From Flavobacteriaceae bacterium (lineage in GTDB: Bacteria; Bacteroidota; Bacteroidia; Flavobacteriales; Flavobacteriaceae): 32,987 nucleotides of DNA. Under the pieces are notes generated by a model. It made no database searches and was not told the origin of the DNA. It saw only the letters and a program-made list of their open reading frames with translations. A program made the translations under genes and the position numbers. This document shows, in pieces, positions 27,716 to 32,987 of this stretch. Location of the stretch: contig JABSPO010000011.1 in the NCBI GenBank assembly GCA_013214625.1, positions 1-32,987 on the forward strand. Reading direction: 5' to 3'. Numbering within the stretch: position 1 is the first letter of the stretch; the number at the start of each line of letters is the position of its first letter.

Positions 27716-28350
27716 TATATCTTCTTCATTTTCATTAACACAAACAATACTACAATTGGAACTCCGATAAGTCCAGTCATTATTGGAGTATTCATAACAT
27801 GTTCAGTTCCTAAAAGTATAGTTAATAAATACCCTCCTACTGCGCCTCCAAAATGAGCTGTGTGGCCTATATTTCCTGTGCTTTTTTTCATCCCATAAAT
27901 GGAATAAAACAAATACCCTATACCAAATAACCATCCTGGTATAAAAAAGTTAATCGTCATCATTGGTTCAAAAAGTATTGCTGAAAAAACAATCCCCGTC
28001 ACCGCTCCACTTGCACCTATAGCGCTATAGTGAGGTTCATCTTTATGAAAATATAACGATAGCAGACTCCCTGATAATAAACTAACTATATATATTAGTA
28101 TAAAATGATAACCGCTTAAATACCCTATCACAAAAGGAGCAAAAAGATACAACGCAAACATATTAAATATAAGGTGTTGCATATCAGCATGAAGGAACCC
28201 AGAACTAATATTTCGATATTTCTCACCTGCGTTAACTGCCTTAACATTAAACTTAAATTTTTCAAAAAAAGTATAATCGTTAAAACCTTTATAGGATATT
28301 AATCCGTTTAAAGCTATGATAATAAGTAGGTAAATATTTAAGGAGCCCAT
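27715..28350 (-). CDS. Rhomboid family intramembrane serine protease
   Basis: Multi-TM, HLIFNMFALY, SAIGASGAVTG (GxSG), HTAHFGGAVGGY (catalytic His). Track start at 28371 is TTG; ATG at 28350 (MGSLNIYLL) looks likelier. Confidence 0.88.
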   Translation of the reverse strand: MGSLNIYLLIIIALNGLISYKGFNDYTFFEKFKFNVKAVNAGEKYRNISSGFLHADMQHLIFNMFALYLFAPFVIGYLSGYHFILIYIVSLLSGSLLSLYFHKDEPHYSAIGASGAVTGIVFSAILFEPMMTINFFIPGWLFGIGYLFYSIYGMKKSTGNIGHTAHFGGAVGGYLLTILLGTEHVMNTPIMTGLIGVPIVVLFVLMKMKKI

Positions 28351-28437
28351 AGGTTTTGAGTTTAAATTCAAATCTACACAATTTTATTTTAGTTCTTCCA
28401 CATAGAAATACATTATATTTGTCAAAATTTACTGTAA

Positions 28438-29334
28438 ATGCACTTATTAATATACATATTATTTTTCCCAATTCTTTGGGTAATATCTATCCTCCCATTT
28501 AGAATATTCTATCTATTTTCTGACCTAGTATACATTTTAGTATATTATATTATCGGCTATAGAAAAAAGGTAGTTTATGATAATTTAAAATTAGTTTTCC
28601 CAGATAAGCCCGAGAAAGAATTACTTGCCATCAGGAAAAAATTTTATAAGCATATGTGTGACATGTTTTTAGAGATGATAAAAACAATGTCAATGTCAGA
28701 AAAAGAAATGAGAAAACGTTTTCAAATTACTAACATCGACTATGTACAAGAATTGGAGAAACGCAAAAATATTATGGTTATGGCTTCCCATTATGCCAGT
28801 TGGGAATGGGGAATCATCTTACAAAAAGATATTAAAGCTACTGCATTCGGTGTTTATAAAAAATTAAAAAACCCGTATTTTGATAAGTTAGTACGTGATA
28901 TTAGAGCAAAATACAATTCGGTATTAATAAACACAAAAGAAACTATCCCAACGGTACTTGGCAATCATAGGAATGGTGTAAAGGCATTATATGGTTTTGT
29001 TAGTGATCAATCTCCAAAATTAGGAAAATCGAACCATTGGGTTGATTTTATGAATATTAATGTACCAGCATATACAGGTGCTGAAATGTTATCAAAAAAA
29101 TGCGATTTAGCAGTTTGCTATTTTAAAATAGAGAAATTAAAACGAGGTTATTATAAAGCGACTTATGTGCCTTTAGCAGAAAACCCTAAGGATTTTAGCA
29201 ATTTTGAAATTACAGATTTATTTTTAAAAGAAGTAGAAAAACAACTATATGAAGCTCCAGAATATTATTTATGGACTCATAAACGTTGGAAACACAGAGG
29301 GCAAAACCCAAATCAACAAGTAAAAACTGCTTAA
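28438..29334 (+). CDS. Lysophospholipid/lipid A acyltransferase (LpxL/HtrB-like)
   Basis: ILVYYIIGYRKKVVYDNLKLVFPDK and NIMVMASHYASWEWG (HxxxxE/D) motifs. Confidence 0.87.
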   Translation: MHLLIYILFFPILWVISILPFRIFYLFSDLVYILVYYIIGYRKKVVYDNLKLVFPDKPEKELLAIRKKFYKHMCDMFLEMIKTMSMSEKEMRKRFQITNIDYVQELEKRKNIMVMASHYASWEWGIILQKDIKATAFGVYKKLKNPYFDKLVRDIRAKYNSVLINTKETIPTVLGNHRNGVKALYGFVSDQSPKLGKSNHWVDFMNINVPAYTGAEMLSKKCDLAVCYFKIEKLKRGYYKATYVPLAENPKDFSNFEITDLFLKEVEKQLYEAPEYYLWTHKRWKHRGQNPNQQVKTA

Positions 29335-29335
29335 T

Positions 29336-29998
29336 ATGAAAAAGTATATAGCTGAATTGATTGGTACATTTACACTTGTATTTTGTGGCTGTGGAGCTAT
29401 AGTTACGAATGAATTTTCTCAAGGAACTGTAACACACTCTGGTATTGCATTAACTTTTGGATTAGTAATAATGTCCCTAATTTACGCTTTAGGCGATATT
29501 TCTGGCGCACATTTTAATCCCGCAGTAACCATTGCATTTACTTATGCGAAAAAATTCCCTTTAAAAGAGGTTCCAAAATATATTTTAGCACAATGTATTG
29601 GTGCTATCATTGCAGCTGTATTATTATTGCTGTTATTTCCTGAAAATGAATTCCTTGGAACAACACTACCACAAATTGACGTTTGGCGTGTATTTTTATT
29701 TGAAGTAATTCTTACCTTTTTCCTAATGATGGTCATTATAAATGTTTCTACGGGTTCAAAAGAATCAGGTATCATGGCTGGTATTGCTATTGGTGGAGTA
29801 GTTTGGTTTGAAGCTCAGTTTGCGGGTCCCATAACAGGTGCTTCAATGAATCCTGCAAGATCTATAGGGCCAGCATTAGTTTCTGGACATTTAGAATACT
29901 TATGGTTATACATTCTTGCCCCAATCGTAGGAGCAATACTTGCTGTTATGAGCTGTAAATTGATTAAAGATGACCAATGCTGTCAAGAAGGATGTTAG
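29336..29998 (+). CDS. MIP family aquaporin
   Basis: Six TM segments with two NPA motifs: SGAHFNPAVTIAF and GASMNPARSIGPALVSG. Confidence 0.93.
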   Translation: MKKYIAELIGTFTLVFCGCGAIVTNEFSQGTVTHSGIALTFGLVIMSLIYALGDISGAHFNPAVTIAFTYAKKFPLKEVPKYILAQCIGAIIAAVLLLLLFPENEFLGTTLPQIDVWRVFLFEVILTFFLMMVIINVSTGSKESGIMAGIAIGGVVWFEAQFAGPITGASMNPARSIGPALVSGHLEYLWLYILAPIVGAILAVMSCKLIKDDQCCQEGC

Positions 29999-30135
29999 AG
30001 TAACTCTCTAACAAAGAAAACTCCTAATATTACCAACTTTAAAACCGTATAACTAATTTCTTTACGCTTTAGCGAAATAATACTAATTTTATTTATAAAA
30101 TTTATATATTACTATATACCATTAGCAATATATTT

Positions 30136-30972
30136 ATGAAATATCTTTGGTTAATACTAATCTACACAACTTCTCCTATAGCACCTATATTTGCTCAGGA
30201 AGAAGTACATACTGTACATTTTAACAGAAACTCTTCAAAAGTAATTGGATTACACACCAATTATTTCGATACTTTTTTAAGCAATATAAATAATATTGAA
30301 ATTGACTCTATTGGAGTATATGGTTTTTCTGATTATCTAGGAAATGCTGATCATAATTTAGCACTATCACATAAAAGAGCTCAAAATGTTTTTAATGAAC
30401 TTAATAACATAAATAATTCAACTTTAAATTTATTTTTAGAAAATAACACAACTATTAAAGGCTATGGAGAAATCCCTTCCGTTATTAGAAGGCCTGAAGG
30501 AATACCTGAGAATCGTAAAGTAAATATTATCTTTTATATTTCCTCCGGAAAATATGATTATGATCTCACAAAGCGTCATTTTAAGTCTGAAATTGGTATG
30601 AAATTTAATCGACCATATATTCTTCAAAAAGTACATTTCGTTGGAAATAAAGCTGATATTGTAGATGGATCATTACCACAATTAGAAGATTTATATAAAC
30701 AAATAAATCAATTAGATGGCGAATATAAATTAGTTATAAACGGGCATATATGTTGTTTAGAAAAGAACGCGACTGAAGAAGATAAAATGTTCTCCGAAGT
30801 ATTATCCACAGCAAGAGCATTACGAATTAAAGAGTTTTTGGTAGACAAAGGCATTTCTGAAGAACATATTGACTATAATGGATTTAGCTTTGACAAGCCA
30901 TTAGTTTATCCGGAATTAACGAAAGAAGACAAACAAAAGAACCGTCGTATTGAAGTTATTGTCTATAAATAA
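30136..30972 (+). CDS. OmpA-like domain protein (two OmpA-type segments)
   Basis: Signal peptide; VHFNRNSSKV...GVYGFSDYLGNADHNLALSHKRAQNV and a second segment LVINGHICC...LSTARALRIKEFLVDKGISEEHIDYNGFSFDKP...KNRRIEVIVYK. Confidence 0.75.
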   Translation: MKYLWLILIYTTSPIAPIFAQEEVHTVHFNRNSSKVIGLHTNYFDTFLSNINNIEIDSIGVYGFSDYLGNADHNLALSHKRAQNVFNELNNINNSTLNLFLENNTTIKGYGEIPSVIRRPEGIPENRKVNIIFYISSGKYDYDLTKRHFKSEIGMKFNRPYILQKVHFVGNKADIVDGSLPQLEDLYKQINQLDGEYKLVINGHICCLEKNATEEDKMFSEVLSTARALRIKEFLVDKGISEEHIDYNGFSFDKPLVYPELTKEDKQKNRRIEVIVYK

Positions 30973-31066
30973 ATACAAGTGTGTTCTTCTGAACTAGATC
31001 TTAAAATAAAATAACATTCCATCTTTATTAATACCTACAAAAATTTCAGCATAAGCAGAGGTTGAC

Positions 31067-31074
31067 TATATTTG
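31067..31074 (+). promoter_or_regulatory. Bacteroidetes-type -7 element upstream of pheT
   Basis: TATATTTG 24 nt upstream of the ATG at 31098. Confidence 0.5.
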
Positions 31075-31097
31075 CAACCAGAAAATTTGTCACTACA

Positions 31098-32987
31098 ATG
31101 AAGATATCATACAACTGGTTAAAACAATTTATAAAAATAGATTGGGAAGCAGAAAGAACAGGAGATCTATTAACGGATTTAGGACTTGAAGTTGAAGGAA
31201 TAAATACATACCAATCAATCAAAGGAGGACTAGAAGGAATCGTTGTGGGACATGTAATAGCATGTGAACAACATTCTAATGCCGATAAGTTAAGAGTCAC
31301 TAAAGTAGATATTGGTTCAGGAGAACCTATACAGATAGTATGTGGAGCACCAAATGTAGCTGTAGGACAAAAAGTTCCTGTTGCAACAATTGGAACTGTA
31401 TTATATGATGAAGATGGAAGTGATTTTAAAATTAAAAAAGGAAAAATCCGTGGAGAAGAATCTCATGGAATGATATGTGCAGAGGATGAATTAGGTTTAG
31501 GGAAAGGACATGACGGAATTATGGTTCTTGAAGAGTCTTTAAAACCAGGTACTCCATGTGCAGAAGTTTTTAACATTGAAGATGATCTAGTATTTGAAAT
31601 TGGATTAACTCCAAACCGTTCTGATGCTATGAGTCATTTTGGAACTGCACGTGATTTAAAAGCTGGATTATTACAACAAGGGCATAATTTAGAATTAATT
31701 TCTCCTTCGGTAAGTGATTTTTATATTGACAATAGATCATTGAAAATCGATTCAGAAGTAGAAGATAATAAATTAGCTCCTAGATACTGTGGTCTTACTA
31801 TTTCAGGAATTAAAGTTACTGACTCTCCTGAATGGATTCAAAACAGATTAAAAGCTATCGGATTAACTCCTAAAAACAATATAGTTGATATCACTAACTA
31901 TGTATTACATGAATTAGGACAACCACTACATGCATTTGATACAACAAAAATAAAAGGAAATAAAATTAAGGTTAAAACATTAGCTACTGGAACAAAATTT
32001 ACCACACTAGATGGCGTAGAACGTGAGTTACATAAAGATGATTTAATGATTTGTAATGCTGAAGAACCGATGTGTATCGCAGGAGTTATGGGAGGATTGA
32101 ATTCCGGAGTGACAGATCAAACAACTTCAATATTTTTAGAAAGTGCTTACTTCAACCCAGTTGCAATTAGAAAAACTGCTAAAAGACATGCATTAAATAC
32201 TGATGCATCATTTAGATTCGAAAGAGGTATTGACCCCAATATTACGGAATATGCATTAAAAAGAGCAGCATTATTAATTACAGAAATTGCTGGTGGTGAA
32301 ATATCTTCTGGTATTGAGGATTTATACCCAAATAAAATTGAAGATTTTCAAGTGTTTTTATCTTTTGAATCAACTACAAAATTAATTGGTCAAGAAATAC
32401 CTAGAGAAACAATTAAAAGCATCCTTACTTCATTAGATATTAAAGTTAACAGCGTTACTGAAGGTGGATTAGGATTAACCATCCCTTCTTACAGAACAGA
32501 TGTTCAGCGTGAAGCCGATATCGTCGAAGAAATTTTAAGAGTATACGGTTATAATAATATTGAGTTTTCAAATAAATTGAATGCTACAATGAGTCATGCT
32601 TCAAAATTTGAAGATTATAAAATCCAAAATATTGTTGCTAATCAACTAGTTGCTCAAGGGTTTAATGAAATGATGGCTAATTCATTAACGACAGCTAATT
32701 ATACACAGCTATCTGAACTACTAAAAGAAGAGCATAATGTTTCAATGTTAAATCCCTTAAGTAATGACTTAGCCGTAATGCGTCAATCATTATTATTCTC
32801 TGGATTAGAGGCATTGTCATATAATATAAATAGAAAACAAAATAATCTTAAGTTTTTTGAATTCGGTAAAACATACCACAATTTTGAATCAGGGTATAGA
32901 GAAAACAAACACTTGACAGCATTAATTACTGGAAATAGAACATCTGATACCTGGAACACACCCAACAAAACAAGTGATTTCTTTTAT
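31098..32987 (+). CDS. pheT: Phenylalanine--tRNA ligase beta subunit, partial (3' end outside window)
   Basis: MKISYNWLKQFIKIDWEAERTGDLLTDLGLEVEGI...HSNADKLRVTKVDIGSGEPIQIVCGAPNV...FEIGLTPNRSDAMSHFGTARD...VDITNYVLHELGQPLHAFD; open to the window end. Confidence 0.96.
   Translation, partial: MKISYNWLKQFIKIDWEAERTGDLLTDLGLEVEGINTYQSIKGGLEGIVVGHVIACEQHSNADKLRVTKVDIGSGEPIQIVCGAPNVAVGQKVPVATIGTVLYDEDGSDFKIKKGKIRGEESHGMICAEDELGLGKGHDGIMVLEESLKPGTPCAEVFNIEDDLVFEIGLTPNRSDAMSHFGTARDLKAGLLQQGHNLELISPSVSDFYIDNRSLKIDSEVEDNKLAPRYCGLTISGIKVTDSPEWIQNRLKAIGLTPKNNIVDITNYVLHELGQPLHAFDTTKIKGNKIKVKTLATGTKFTTLDGVERELHKDDLMICNAEEPMCIAGVMGGLNSGVTDQTTSIFLESAYFNPVAIRKTAKRHALNTDASFRFERGIDPNITEYALKRAALLITEIAGGEISSGIEDLYPNKIEDFQVFLSFESTTKLIGQEIPRETIKSILTSLDIKVNSVTEGGLGLTIPSYRTDVQREADIVEEILRVYGYNNIEFSNKLNATMSHASKFEDYKIQNIVANQLVAQGFNEMMANSLTTANYTQLSELLKEEHNVSMLNPLSNDLAVMRQSLLFSGLEALSYNINRKQNNLKFFEFGKTYHNFESGYRENKHLTALITGNRTSDTWNTPNKTSDFFY

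Noticed and set aside
31046-31300. 84-aa minus-strand ORF (also 32783-32968)
   Set aside because: Antisense to pheT, which is unambiguous.

Overview
AT-rich, Bacteroidetes/Flavobacteriia-like chromosomal segment. The main structure is an apparent ~18.2 kb integrated genomic island (about 5222-23433) inserted at the 3' end of mnmE (trmE). A 15-bp direct repeat, TTACTTTCCGATACA, which spans the mnmE stop codon, bounds it at 5222-5236 and 23419-23433. The mnmE-proximal end carries a mobility/replication module: a zinc-finger/HTH protein, a tyrosine recombinase, a second HTH protein, and a 443-aa protein that I read as a divergent minimal family-A-type polymerase. The distal part is one tight five-gene minus-strand cluster: UvrD-like helicase with a C-terminal nuclease domain, type III Mod, type III Res, AAA ATPase, HNH nuclease (the last two Septu-like). 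Between them lie a small Xre regulator with two operator-like repeats and a divergent secreted/membrane gene pair. Left of the island are two uncharacterised large proteins and a GNAT gene with an in-frame amber stop. Right of the island is core genome: mnmE, an Omp85-like outer-membrane protein gene with an apparent 1-nt frameshift, tRNA-Tyr, rhomboid protease, lysophospholipid acyltransferase, aquaporin, OmpA-like protein, and partial pheT. No CRISPR array, rRNA, relaxase or phage structural genes were seen in the island. All assignments come from reading motifs; no database search was run.
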